From: Heterostelium multicystogenum
Lineage: Eukaryota > Evosea > Eumycetozoa > Acytosteliales > Acytosteliaceae
Assembly: GCA_003667245.1 (NCBI GenBank)
Contig: RCNN01000002.1
Location: 1 to 64,000 of the forward strand
Length of the DNA stretch: 64,000 nt
Direction: 5' to 3'
Below the pieces are notes generated by a model. It saw only the letters and a program-made list of their open reading frames with translations. It was not told the origin of the DNA and ran no database searches. Shown here one piece after another: positions 34,773-45,992 of the stretch. The position numbers and the translations under genes are program-made. Numbering within the stretch: position 1 is the first letter of the stretch; every line of letters starts with the position of its first letter.

Positions 34773-35422
34773 ATGACTGGAAAAGACGGTATGTAATAAC
34801 AACACAACCTTTTACCATCCTTACTTCTATCATCAACTTGGCATTTTATGTAAATGGCTGATTTACAATTGCTTTTACTCCTCTTCTATATATCCTTACA
34901 TTCCCTTTCCTCACTCTTTAAATCAATCAAGTTCTAACTAGTAAACTAACATATACATTTTTGATTATTTATAAATACTTCTATTCTACTACAAATATCA
35001 ATAATACCTATTTATTAACTAATTCCTATATCTTTAATTATTTATTTTTACCAACTATTATATATAATTACCAACTATCGACTATTTTTACTATACTTTA
35101 CTGTATCAATATAAATTATAATATATATTCAAAAATGATGTACGTCGAAATCATGTTTAATCTATTCAATATTCAAGGTGGAAAGAAGAAAGCCATTAAA
35201 GGCCCCAAAGAAGGATGCCAAGGAATTGGACGAAGTAAGTTTGCCCTTTTAAATTTATATATCTTGAACACACACTGACTTTGAATTTGCTTTAAAAAGG
35301 ATGACATTGCTCTCCAAAAGAAACTTAAAGAAGAAGCTGCTGCATTGAAAGAGATGCAAGCCCGTGCCAAAGCTGGTGGTCCAATGGGAGGTTCAGGTAT
35401 TAAGAAGTCTGGAAAGAAATAG
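34773..35422 (+). CDS. tma7: Translation machinery-associated protein TMA7
   Basis: Tiny basic ribosome-associated protein (about 62 residues). Exon 1 (34773-34788) codes only MTGKD plus one base. After a 389 nt intron, exon 2 (35178-35234) gives GGKKKAIKAPKKDAKELDE, and exon 3 (35300-35422) gives DDIALQKKLKEEAAALKEMQ and the conserved end GGIKKSGKK-like (GSGIKKSGKK). The KKK..K.PKK.AKE.DE block and the GIKKSGKK tail identify the family. A GG at 35201-35202 should be a single G to keep the frame. The first intron is several times longer than others in the window. Confidence 0.9.
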
Positions 35423-35896
35423 ATAATCAATTAAACAAAAATATTATTAAACTTCACCTATTTTATTCAACATTAAATCATCTATTTATTAGCATCAATG
35501 GAATGGTTTCAACTTACTTATCGATATCTTACTGCTTGATTCCTTGAAATTGAATGAATTTGGATAAACAAATATATGAATTCATTGACGAATTAACTAA
35601 TTCAATAATATTAAAATGTAATGGTGTAATTTTGCTTATCCTAGAAAGACTTTCATTTAAATCCTTTTGAACATGGATATCTGTTATGACAATTATTCAT
35701 TGGAGTAATCTAATGTTTATGGAAAAGTATTGGATATCTTAAATCAATTAAAAATAATCAAAATGGAAGAACAACTTTAGATTATTCCAATGAGAAGCTA
35801 ATTTTCCATGAAAATAAGTAAGCCTGATAATCCATAATCCATAAGCCAAAACAAATGAAACAAATCAAAATAATCTATTGGCTAATATCTTTCTAT
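35423..35896. other. Convergent intergenic region with inverted repeat
   Basis: Between the 3' ends of tma7 and the TM9 gene. CATTGGAGTAATCTAA at 35698-35713 pairs 15 of 16 with 35777-35792 across a 63 nt loop. TGGATATCT occurs twice as a direct repeat (about 35675 and 35731). No coding sequence seen. Confidence 0.55.
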
Positions 35897-38083
35897 CTAT
35901 TGATTTACTTTGAATTCTTTGAGAGAATGTGTGAAATCAATGATTTCGATGTACTGTATGAGATAAAATCCAATTGAAATGGAGTACAACATAGCAAAAA
36001 AGATGCTCTTGGTGTAATAGATCATCATTGTACCATTGTAGTCGGAATAATTCACTGAGTTTTGGATGATGTTTGCCATTTGATAGACTAACATGGTTGA
36101 GCTTGTGATGTATGGCAACCACCATAGATTTGAAAACTATCATGAAACTGAATGTTAGATTTGCTGGAATTGATTCATTTATAATTATACTTGCCTTATA
36201 AATAATTGAAAGATAGGTTTGGATGAAGAAAGAATAATGGTGGAAACGGTCAGGGTTGCAAGTTGCACTGTGAGTGTTGTGTATTCCAGTATGGTATCCA
36301 AGATCGTCACCGATCAGGAACATTGGTTGGATGTAATTTGGTAAGGAGTAGAGTGCCAGTGAAACAAGTGGGATGAGCAACAAAGGTTTAAAGAATAAAT
36401 GTTACTTTAGGAATGGAGTTGTAGATCTTGATGTTGCTGACAGAGTCAGATGCATTAACGTTCTTCAAGAGTGAGTGTTGGTTCTTTGATGCATAGTATC
36501 CACCCAACATTCCGACTGGAAGATAGAATCCAAAATAGAATCCAAGAATCTTTATCATCGACAAAAGTGGCACGACAGCAGGTGATCTATAATCTTGAAT
36601 GATCATATTGTTACCAAGAATAAACATGAATAATATGGCTGGTAAAGTTACTGTTGTCTAAATTAAGATTGATTGGTTAGGTCCTTTGGTCAAATCAGAA
36701 AAAGACGACACTTAATTACATACCATTAAGCAATTCTTGATCCATCCTTGGTGGTTGGAGGCAGGGCTAAAGAAAATATAGTTTGATGTTGAATAGTAAC
36801 CCGCAATAAATCTACATTTTACTTGTTAGTAAAGCAATGTGAATAAAGAATGCTGATAATAATACATACGATGTCAATTGAATTAAGCTGAAAGTTCCAC
36901 TCTTGATGGTGATTATACTGTTGAATGATAACCATGTCATGTATGAAGCGAACAATAGCATGACGATGATTGCCCAAAGTTGGGCACCATAACCAACGAG
37001 CATTGAGTGCAATGCTAGATATTTTGGTGCCTTAACAAGAGGAGTGTTTGGAACGGTTGTAAATATTCTCTTGTTAGCAGCATTGAGTGCTGCCGGTGGT
37101 GATTGGATGTTGGAATTGATAGCATAGACAACATAGCTCAGTACACAGAGTGCTGGTACGACCATGTACAAGGTGTCTTTTGGAGTCAACAATGCTTCTA
37201 AGAATGCTGTTCTTGTTGTTAGCGACCAATTGCTCTGCATTTACTGGCTTGAAGGTGATGCTGTAGCTCCAAACTAAAGGGTGTTGCATCATGGCGGCCT
37301 CTGGTGAAGATGAGAACAAAAGGGTTGCTGGCTTGGTATCGAGTGTGCATTCCCCATCCTTGGTAATCATCGAGTGTCTCAAACTGGCTGGACTAACCTC
37401 CATTCCAACAACCTGATCACTCTCCTTCAAATACAACACATTGATATTCAAAATGGTTGTATATATTGATGTAGAGGTCATTGTTATTATTGTTGGCCTG
37501 ATGAATCACACCAATCTTCAAACCATGGTGATAGTATCCTGGATTGAAGATACTGCTAATTGGAAGTCCATCTTCCCAATCTCAAACTGGTAATGGTACT
37601 GATTCTCAATCAAGATCTTCAAGAGCTCCAGCTGTACATTATCAATATAAGTATCTGTACAATCACTGTAATGCCTATCATTGATGACTCTACATTTTAC
37701 ATCATTCAAATAAGATACCTATATTGTAGAATATAGTTAGCCATATTATTATTAATAATAATAAGTCATTAATAATAAGTCACGTGACAAATACATACAT
37801 TATAAATAGAGCTAACACTCCACTCATTGTTGGTAAGAATTCTATCTACGTTGCATCTCTCTGGAACGAATTTATCGGGATTGTTGTCATTGCTGCAGAC
37901 CTGATTGTAGAGCAGTTGATAGTCTTGCAATATAAGAGTACGAGTCGAATAGAGCCTGTTGTTCGACAATACAGGTATGCTGTCACCCCTCACATACTTC
38001 TTTGGAGGGTGATCCAATTTATTTTTGTAGGTGAGCAACACAGCCACCAACACAACAGACACCACAATTAGGTATGCCTTCAT
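35897..38083 (-). CDS. TM9/nonaspanin (EMP70, Phg1-like) membrane protein
   Basis: Nine-helix endomembrane protein. In Dictyostelium the TM9/Phg1 proteins act in adhesion, phagocytosis and sorting of surface proteins. Seen: signal anchor MKAYLIVVSVVLVAVLLTY; a luminal part with KKYVRGDSIPVLSNN, NNEWSVSSIYNVSYLNDVKC, YYHHGLKIGVIHQ, QVVGMEVSPAS; then helices and the family blocks GYYSTSNYIFF..., HQGWIKNCLMTTVTLPAILF, SPAVVPLLSMIKI, LPVGMLGGYYASK, and near the end WWLPYITSSTMLVYQ and a final helix. It ends FKVNQ rather than the usual KxD. First intron 37719-37798; others at about 36790-36870, 36660-36725 and 36385-36410. At least four homopolymer indels. A divergent member. Confidence 0.85.
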
Positions 38084-38706
38084 TGTAATAATTATTTGCT
38101 ACAATTACAACTATTATACAATTAAACAATTACAACCTGAAGTGGTAGTAGTAGTAGAAGTAATAGTACTATTTGTTAAAATTGCGAATTGTGATCTTTT
38201 GATTGATCATTATCGGAATTACAATCAGAAACTGAATCAGAAATGTTTTCGGAAAAATTGAGGCTCAATTTAGGATTTGAAATTACACACTAATAATGTT
38301 TTAATGAAGACATTTTAATGATAATTCTCTATTTGGGTATTCTGACTAATACATCTAACTTTAAAAAATGATTCATTAGAGAGTCTTGAAATTAGATACA
38401 TTGCGCCAATCTAATAATACATAGTCTGCCTAAGAATATATAACCATCAATCTAGGATCATTTACGAGTCCTTTAAATGAGATGAGGTAATTCTAGCAAA
38501 AGAAAAAGAAAAAGGGATATGACATTCCAAGTATAAAGTTAAATAAATTAGTCTCCAAGAATAGCAATGAAATGACAAGTCCAAAAAATGTAAAAATGTT
38601 GTGTGTTTTTACACCAAATGATTTCAACACAAAAAAAAACAAAAAAAGTAGAAATAAACAATTGTAACAGTAATAATAATAAATGATATTTTTAATATAT
38701 TAAAAG
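38084..38706. other. Intergenic region between divergent genes
   Basis: Upstream of both the TM9 gene and fibp. AT-rich with A-runs. No ORF, tRNA or long dyad seen. Confidence 0.5.
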
Positions 38707-40430
38707 ATGAATGAAGAATCTTATCGTAAACTTATAGCAAGCTATAATCAATTCCAAGGAAATCAAAGATTCTATTCGACGTGTTCGTATCCGATCCTAT
38801 ACCTGTAAATACTTTTATCTATAAATCATGGTTGGATGGTCTAACTGGTATGTACCATGGTCGTAAGTGACCGAATGAGGGAGCTATACATATCACTTCA
38901 TTCAATCGCAAACTACTCCTTCTTCTTCTTCTGCTGCGTTTCTGATGATGATGATGTTAGATGCAGTTTATCACTCCAAATGATGGTATAAATATAATGT
39001 TAACTTTGACATTTTGATGAATGTAGAGAGAGAATGTGCTACAAGAAGAGATGCAATGGATAAAATGTCAGCGAATCCAAATGCTGGCTCGTGGCAATTG
39101 CTGTTGGAGGAAACTGAAGATCAATATCGAAATTTCTCATTGCTTCAGACTGCACTTCAACATCCAAAGACTCTGGCTAATAACTCGATGTTTCAGATGG
39201 ACCCTCTCTCTAGAAGACAGCTGATCGAAGGATACTACGATTTCGATGACTATTTAATGCGTGAACTCATAGGTAGAAAGCTAACAAGTGGACAACGTAA
39301 AGATCTCGATGATACCTCTGAGAAGCTAAAGATAAGACTAGCCACATGCGAAAGACAGGTTAGTATTTGTTGTTTGCGACATCCTTTCAATCCAAATGAA
39401 CGAACTATAGACTAACTCTTATTGTCGAATGTAGTTTGATAACTTAAAGAGAATTAGCAGGGTCGTATTCACTGATACTAAATCCAACTCGATCGATTTG
39501 ATTATCAATGAATTCTCACTCAGTCGTGACCTTGCAAAGAAATACGCTCGTGTTTTGTTTCTCTGCTTTCACAGATTTGATCTGTCGCAAAAAAGAGTGA
39601 ATGTTCTCACCACACAGGACTTGATGCGCGCAGCTGAGCAGGTCATGTCGTATTGGGGTGATCCAATGCAGCTGTACTGTATGGATTTAGAGGCAAAGCT
39701 CAAGGAGGATGTTAGAGATCTAAAAGTCTATTTATCAAGAGAAATCGATCGATATTGGAGGATTGTAAAGAGTAGATATCAAAGCAATAGCAATAGCTCG
39801 TCGACAAACACAAGCACTGGTATCAACCAATCACCTAGAGTGCAAAGTGGCAACAGTGGGAGCACGCAGCAGATGATGATGAATCAGTCCTCAAATACAG
39901 TACCTACCCCACCACTCACATCGATATCAAACACAGCAACACCTATTGGCACTTCAACATCGACATCTTCTTCCAACATTATAAATCCACTGGCACCAAC
40001 ACTGCCGTCTATTTTCAGCAGTCAGCAACAGCTAGCTATGACAACAGCATCGTCCACTACACCAGCCAACGTCTCATTCAACAACTTTGCACAGATCATA
40101 ACACTGCTGAACAATGAGAAACTCAAAGCAATGGACTCTAAATTTAAATCACTGCTGAAAGGTATTTTGGCAATTGGATCAAATCTGTCCGACAGCAAAG
40201 AGTTCCGTAAATTGTTTGAAGACATCATCGAAAAGATCATCGATCCGCTGAAACGTATCGATTTTACCCGAGATGAAGTAGACACATTCTTTATGTTTAT
40301 GGTTGAAACATTCTCACCAGAAGCACTCAATCTGATATCTCTCAGTCACAAAGACCGGGTTGTCCAAAATTGGAAGAGTTTCATTGAAGGTATCCGTGAA
40401 ATTGTAAAATATATCTATGACATTGTTTAG
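38707..40430 (+). CDS. fibp: FGF1 intracellular-binding protein (FIBP) homologue
   Basis: Conserved eukaryotic protein named for binding acidic FGF in mammals; its amoeba role is unknown. Matching blocks in order: ILFDVFVSD...YKSWLDGLTDAV, DQYRNFSLLQ, RRQLIEGYYDFDDYLMRELIG, KLTSGQRKDLDDTSEKLKI, CERQFDNLKRI, LSRDLAKKYARVLF, DLMRAAEQVMSYWG, and a C-terminal half with FKSLLKGILAIGSNLSDSKEF and LFEDIIEKIIDPL. A Ser/Thr/Asn/Gln-rich insert of about 100 residues splits the C-terminal part. Exons: 38707-38847, 38961-38985, 39027-39358, 39435-40430. Two A-run corrections (near 38769 and 38979) make the first two exons read through, giving HSNDERECATRR across the 25 nt exon. ATG 38707 is the only plausible start. 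Confidence 0.85.
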
Positions 40431-40592
40431 TCACACAACAAGATTAATCGATATTAAATAAATCTTTAATCTACTTTGGGCGACCCAAACCATATCAAAA
40501 ATCAAATATTTTCCACTAAATTTATTTTAAAGTAGATCACTGATTTTTTTGATCATTTCCAATTCAATCATATTTTAGCCCACATTATCACA

Positions 40593-42386
40593 ATGGCAAA
40601 AGTAAATATTAGAAAAGAAAACACTAGTCATATCATTGGTGTTCGGGAATGTGAATCTTCTCTCATTGATTCTGAAGAAAGTCAAGGAATGCAGACCCGT
40701 CTACCATAGGTTAATTCCAGTTAGTTATACAAAGAAAATAAATCAACTATATAATCCTGATGCCAACGAAGAAGATATGACCTTTAAAATGGATGGAATG
40801 GATGAATCAATCGACGATGAAAGCGACAATGCAAAGTACAAGCTCTATGGCATCAGTCATTACTTTGTAGGAATTTCTTCAGTGGACTCATATTCAATTA
40901 AATTCCTAAATTATCACCCAATTTCATAATGTTTTATCATATGGTATTAAATGGATACTATGGATTACTGAATGACAAGAGGAAGAGAAATGAAACTTTG
41001 ATATTCCAAGGGGTCAATCGTGAATTGTTTGCTCGAAAGGTTGCCCATAATCCGAGCTCGTCAAGTTTCTCTGTACAAAGTTCCAATATATGAGACATTC
41101 TCATTATTTTATTGACACCTTTTTGGAAGTTGGTGCACATCTGGATATTATTGTGCTCTGTACCACAGCAACTACCAATCACAAGATCTTCGTTGACTCT
41201 TTCCTGAAGTTCAAAAGATACGATTTGGCTTAAATACTTGAACCTGACACACTTGGATAAACAAGATTCAATTAGAGTTATTTGCGGTGCCATTGAAGGA
41301 GGCAAATCTTATGTACAAGAGCTATCAAAACAGTTTCCATTCCTATTCAAGCGGCATGCAAAGAGCAAACAGGTGTTTGAAACACTTCTTGAATCAGATG
41401 ACATGGAGATGTTATATTGGTTCCACCATGAATATACTTTAGAGATACACAAAGATGCTTTAGATAAGTACAGAGAAACCAATTTGATGAGCGTTGAAAA
41501 GAGCATGCAGTGTCTTAAAGATATATTGAGCAAGCCATATATTGAGAAAAACCAGAGACTTGTAGACCTGGAAAAATCAAAGTATGGAAACGGTGGAGTC
41601 CCAATTGGAGAAAATGAAAACATGGATGTATTCATGCGGCGATACTACCCGTTTGTGATGATGGGTGAAGAGCCCTTCTTTCCCGAGAAAGACGATCAGT
41701 TGCCAATTGTCGAATATATCTTTAGCAAGACGGATAAAATTGATAAATTAAATGTTACACTCTTGTATGCAATAGGCAATAGATTGGTCAGTATTATCGA
41801 ATACCTCCTGCCTAAAATCTACGATGCAAGAACTATAAAGAAATACTTGTCTACCGCTCTCAGCTATGGTTTGGATCTATTCAAACTTATTGTCAAGCTC
41901 GCTTTTAATGAAGTAGCCAACAAAACGGTTGAGCGTAAAATGCTTGCCAGCCGATTATTGTCAGTTTGCAGAAAGCACTCAATCTTTGAAGCAACAGCTA
42001 TTTACTTCAAGTACTTTGGCGAGTATAAATACAATCTCGTAAAATTGAAAACACATGCAACCATTCAATACATCACTGATTGTCACCAAGCGATGCTAGC
42101 CGGGCTCCCTTATGACGAACCCCAAAATTTCTTGGATGCCTATCTAATTGCAAAAGAAGATCCAACCAGGATCATACACTACTTAAAACTTTTCAAAGAC
42201 AGCTATGATGCAGAAACCATTGCATGTGCGTGTCTTGGTGCGTTGAAGGTAGACCAAAGGGATTTCCTGGAGTTAATCAAGACTCTAATACCTGGCTTTC
42301 AATTCACAATCAGCAAAACTACATCCAAATCCCTTAAGAAGACACAACTTGATTATTATAACAAGTATTTCAATCCAAACTCATAA
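40593..42386 (+). CDS. Dictyostelid-type family protein, function unknown
   Basis: The N-terminal part reads FGNVNLLSLILKKVKECRPVYHRLIPVSY, then a charged segment (ANEEDMTFKMDGMDESIDDE), then FIDTFLEVGAHLDIIVLC and a clean 382-codon frame from 41238 (NLTHLDKQDSIRVICGAIEGG ... QLDYYNKYFNPNS). Short helical repeats (MEMLYWFHHEYTLEIHKDAL, VEYIFSKTDKIDKLNVTLLY, IEYLLPKIYDARTIKKYL) resemble degenerate ankyrin-type pairs. The opening 'FGNV.L...I...V' is a style I associate with expanded dictyostelid families. At least three frame changes between 40593 and 41238 must be assembly indels or unseen introns. No enzyme motif, no signal peptide, no clear membrane segment. Start ATG 40593 is likely but unproven. 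Confidence 0.6.
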
Positions 42387-42563
42387 AAATAATAAATAGC
42401 ACTAATAATAATGTTAATTATCCACTTCAGAATCAAGAGAAGAAAGTGTAAATTCATTGTCAATGAATATATAATCACATAAATTAAATCAAATTAAGAT
42501 ATCTTTATAGAATTTTTGTTACATAAATGTATGATTTCTTAACCTATCCTTTGTACTGACAGC

Positions 42564-43332
42564 TTATTGAGGTGGTGGTGCAGTTGGTGGATACATCATT
42601 GGTGGTTGGTTTGGATCTTGACCTGGATAGGCTTGTGGTGGGTAAGCTTGTGGTGGATAGGCTTGTGGTGGGTAAGCCTGTGGTGGTGGGTATGGTTGAC
42701 CTGGATATGGTTGTGCTTGTGGTGGATATGGAGAACCTGGAGCAGCTTGGTACACTGGAACTGGAGCTTGTTGAACAACAACTACATTGGTAGTGGTGTG
42801 GTGATCGTGTTTGGTGTTCTCATGTTCGACCATACCTAATAATATTGATGGCATCAGTAAACATATATATATAGATTACATTACAGATCTTTTGACATGA
42901 TTAATAAAAAAGCACAACAGCCGAATACTGACTATAACCTTACACGAGGTTAGACTCTAGCTTCGCTTGGGAAAAATAAAAAAAATCTTGATTTTGATTG
43001 CATATACTATTAATTTTATTCTTACCTGGAATCAAACAAATGTCAATTAACCATCCAATACCAAAAATACCTAAAGTGAAGAGATAAAGGATACCAGTAC
43101 AAGTTCTATCTGTTAAAAGTATTATAAATATATTATTAATAATTGAACAATTCAATTTGCTAGATGATCAATAATTCTATCAATCAATCATTAATTGTAG
43201 AGGTGTAAAGGTATAGTGCTATACCATGACACTGGTCGGTCCAAGCAATAAGACATACTTAAGTAGAATCTGTGAATACCCAATAAACCAAAAAAGAACC
43301 AAAGAAGATAAGCAAACACCAACTGATTTCAT
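42564..43332 (-). CDS. TM2-domain protein with Pro/Tyr/Gln-rich tail
   Basis: Small membrane protein. Exon 1 (43332-43259) encodes MKSVG..YLLWFFFGLLGIHRFYL once a T-run near 43310 is shortened. Exon 2 (43109-43026) gives NRTCTGILYLFTLGIFGIGW and LIDICLIPG. Together they form the TM2 domain: two helices joined by a short turn with HRFYL and the G-.-.-.WLID block. Exon 3 (42835-42564) is a cytosolic-type tail with His/Asp/Thr, then tandem PYPPQ/AYPPQ repeats, ending PTAPPPQ. PY-rich tails of this kind often bind WW domains. Introns 43110-43258 and 42836-43025. Role unknown. Confidence 0.82.
42608..42730 (-). repeat. Tandem PPQAY-coding repeats
   Basis: A 15 bp unit (CCACCACAAGCCTAC-like on the minus strand) repeated at least four times with flanking degenerate copies, coding the Pro-Gln-Ala-Tyr tail of the TM2 protein. 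Confidence 0.8.
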
Positions 43333-43912
43333 TGTTGTATTGAATAATTATATATGATAGCAATAATATAGGTTTGTATAAAAAATAAATATAATAAAAT
43401 GCTATGGATGAAATAAAACTAATAACCAACTACCAGTCACATAATAATAACAATCATAACATTGATTTATTTTATTTTTTTGTTTTTATTTTTTGTTTTT
43501 TGGAATACAAATGGGGGATGAGTTAACCAATCATCTTGATAAATAAGGGTTAAACTCGTTTGCTTAAGGAATCATCTTCCATCAAAATATTAAAAGATAT
43601 TGGTATTCAAAGATTTAAGACATGGATAGGTTTGGTTCTGTAACAATGATTTTTGATGGAGTCCTCAAATAAGCTGAGAATCCTTGCACAAAATGTTGTC
43701 ACGGTTAAACATCAACAAAATCAGACAGTCTGAAATTTCAATTGTGAATGATCGATAACGCTCATGGTTGCTGTAATCATAAAATGTAAATTAAATTTAA
43801 AGGGTAAAAGGAAAAATTAACATTGAATCAATTTAAAGTAACTTAAATTCTAAAACAAAATCGACATGATATCAAAATAAAATATATTTCATAATTAAAA
43901 ACCGCATGAATT
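43333..43912. other. Intergenic region
   Basis: AT-rich, between the TM2 gene start and the plus-strand tRNA-Leu. No gene recognised. The last 12 bases share CGCATGAA with the 5' flank of the other tRNA-Leu copy. Confidence 0.5.
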
Positions 43913-43993
43913 GCAAGCTTAGGAAAGTGGTTAAATCCGCTAGACTCAAGTTCTAGTCCGCAAGGTTCGTGAGTTCGAATCTCACAGCTTGCA
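43913..43993 (+). tRNA. tRNA-Leu (anticodon CAA), second copy
   Basis: 81 nt, identical to the minus-strand copy at 7165-7245. Acceptor stem 43913-43919 with 43986-43992, discriminator A 43993, anticodon loop CTCAAGT, and a long variable arm. A TTTTT (43999-44003) shortly after the 3' end fits a Pol III terminator. Confidence 0.96.
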
Positions 43994-45024
43994 AAATAAT
44001 TTTTCTTGAAATTACCCGCCTGCGGGAATTTTTAATTGATTATATTTACAAAATAAATATTTTGTAAGGTAGATGCCTGATAGTCGGGATTCTATCTCAT
44101 CAAAAGGTTAATTGACTTTTCTACAAATATATTTCTTTGTCATTCACTCTTATAAGTATATAAGTAACTATTGCGAGCTATTCATTTGCCTCTTTCAATT
44201 GTATGAACTGACACACTCATTAGATAATCAAGCCTAACCAGGTCAATTAGATATGATTCTAAATACTGCTTGCATAGATATTATGTATAACCTAATCGAT
44301 GAACGAAGGAGCTCAAAATACAGACTTAATTTCAAACAATCCTTTATAGTATTTTGTTGTTTAGTTTTTTTTTTTCAAGGAGTAATAAATGATGTATTAT
44401 TCTTTATTTATTAGGTCATCTTACTAGCTATATATACTAATTACTAGGTAGTTCCTACTAAAATGAATCAAAAATAAATTATACCTATAGTAACTATAAA
44501 AATGGTACTTATCTAGACTTGGAGAAGTGACATTCACTAAGGAAAAACAGCACTCTAAGATATCGAGCAAATACCAGATTATCACTTTATCAGTTCAGTT
44601 GAAAATAGTTGATAACTGTCAGCAGTAGTCACTTAAGTGGTTAATATTATAGTCCTATAACACTTGTGCCACATGCGCTAGCTTATCACTCCTAACATAT
44701 TATACTTGTATTGTTATAATAATAATCAATAATATAATAAATGTATTTAGGAAACTATATGATTGATTATATTGAATTGTACAATATAAACTATAATATC
44801 CAAATCTTAATATATCTGATCTTTTCACTGATAAAATCTATTGATTTTATCCAAAAACAAAATATCAAAATAAAAAAACAATTGTTGTGATTAATCATTG
44901 CAATTCAATTTGTTGCTGTCTCATTGTCGTGCGATCAAATGATTCTGGAGTTAAAAAAACCATCATATTTGGTGATTGATTCGTGAACTTTAGGACCACC
45001 AAAAGAAAAAAAAAAATTTTAAAC

Positions 45025-45055
<31 letters not shown>

Positions 45056-45992
45056 ACAACTTTAATGTCATTATGACAACTTCATAAATCTTGACTCACC
45101 AAACATCTAACATTCCAAATACAATATTATATTTTATTTTGTTCGATAGATTATTCCTTTACGGGAGTTTAATTAACAGTAGGGTTGCCTTAGTTTAATT
45201 AAATATATTCATCTATCCATCATTTTTAAGTTGTTTTAAAAAATCAATCAACCAATAACACAATCAATCAATCAACAATCAATCATTCAATCAACTGAAT
45301 ACCAAAAAAATAACAATATCTATCTGATATATATCATATATACTTATAATCACTCATTCACTAAAAATATATATATATCTTTAAAAGATACTATTCTATT
45401 CATCGCATCATCAATCGACCAGGGAGCTCAATATTCACCCGCTCAATTAAAATCACTTCAACTACAAAAATTTCGAAATTAACATTATTAAAAAAAAAAC
45501 TAATAACCTCGCATCAAAACTTTAAGATTAAATAAGCAACATAAGTTCACTCATTCCGTTTCATTTCATTCCATTGTTTCCAACTCACTCGATTCCAATC
45601 AATCTACCACTAATAACCAATAATAACAAAGTGTTTGAAATTTTATTAATATTTTGAAAATTTAAACCACACAACAAACATACATACATATATACATAAC
45701 ATAAACTATTTATCTGTTATATGTTTATATATATACAATAATTTCATCAATCTAAATATTATTATTATTTTTTAGAAAAAGAAAAATATATTTAACAATA
45801 AATATTGTCGTAGTAGTAGTTGTTATATCATTTTAGTTGAACTCCGCTAGTTCGAATTAAACAGGTATATAGGAGAGATAGAGCAACAGCATAAACCGAA
45901 CACTATAAGCAGGATATCCATCAAAGTAAAGAATAGATTAAAAGCGTAGATTAGAAATTAGTAAGACCTGAACCTTATATAGAATATATAAA
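43994..45992. other. 2 kb AT-rich region, possible leader of the glucosidase gene
   Basis: Starts with the tRNA terminator and a short dyad CCCGCctGCGGG (about 44022-44033). The rest is AT-rich with CAATCAAT repeats (about 45243-45295), a 25-A run, and AC/TA tracts. No coding sequence recognised on either strand. Confidence 0.55.
45032..45056. repeat. Poly-A run of 25
   Basis: Uninterrupted A tract on the plus strand. No target-site duplication or upstream retroelement coding sequence seen, so probably simple-sequence expansion. Confidence 0.9.

Noticed and set aside
34961..35278. 105-codon frame overlapping tma7
   Set aside because: Most of it is translation of the long tma7 intron.
43640..43800. 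CTGA/TGATG boxes suggestive of a snoRNA before the tRNA-Leu
   Set aside because: Boxes are not paired with stems or consistent spacing.
45001..45060. Poly-A run as the tail of a retrotransposon insertion
   Set aside because: No adjacent element coding sequence and no target-site duplication visible.
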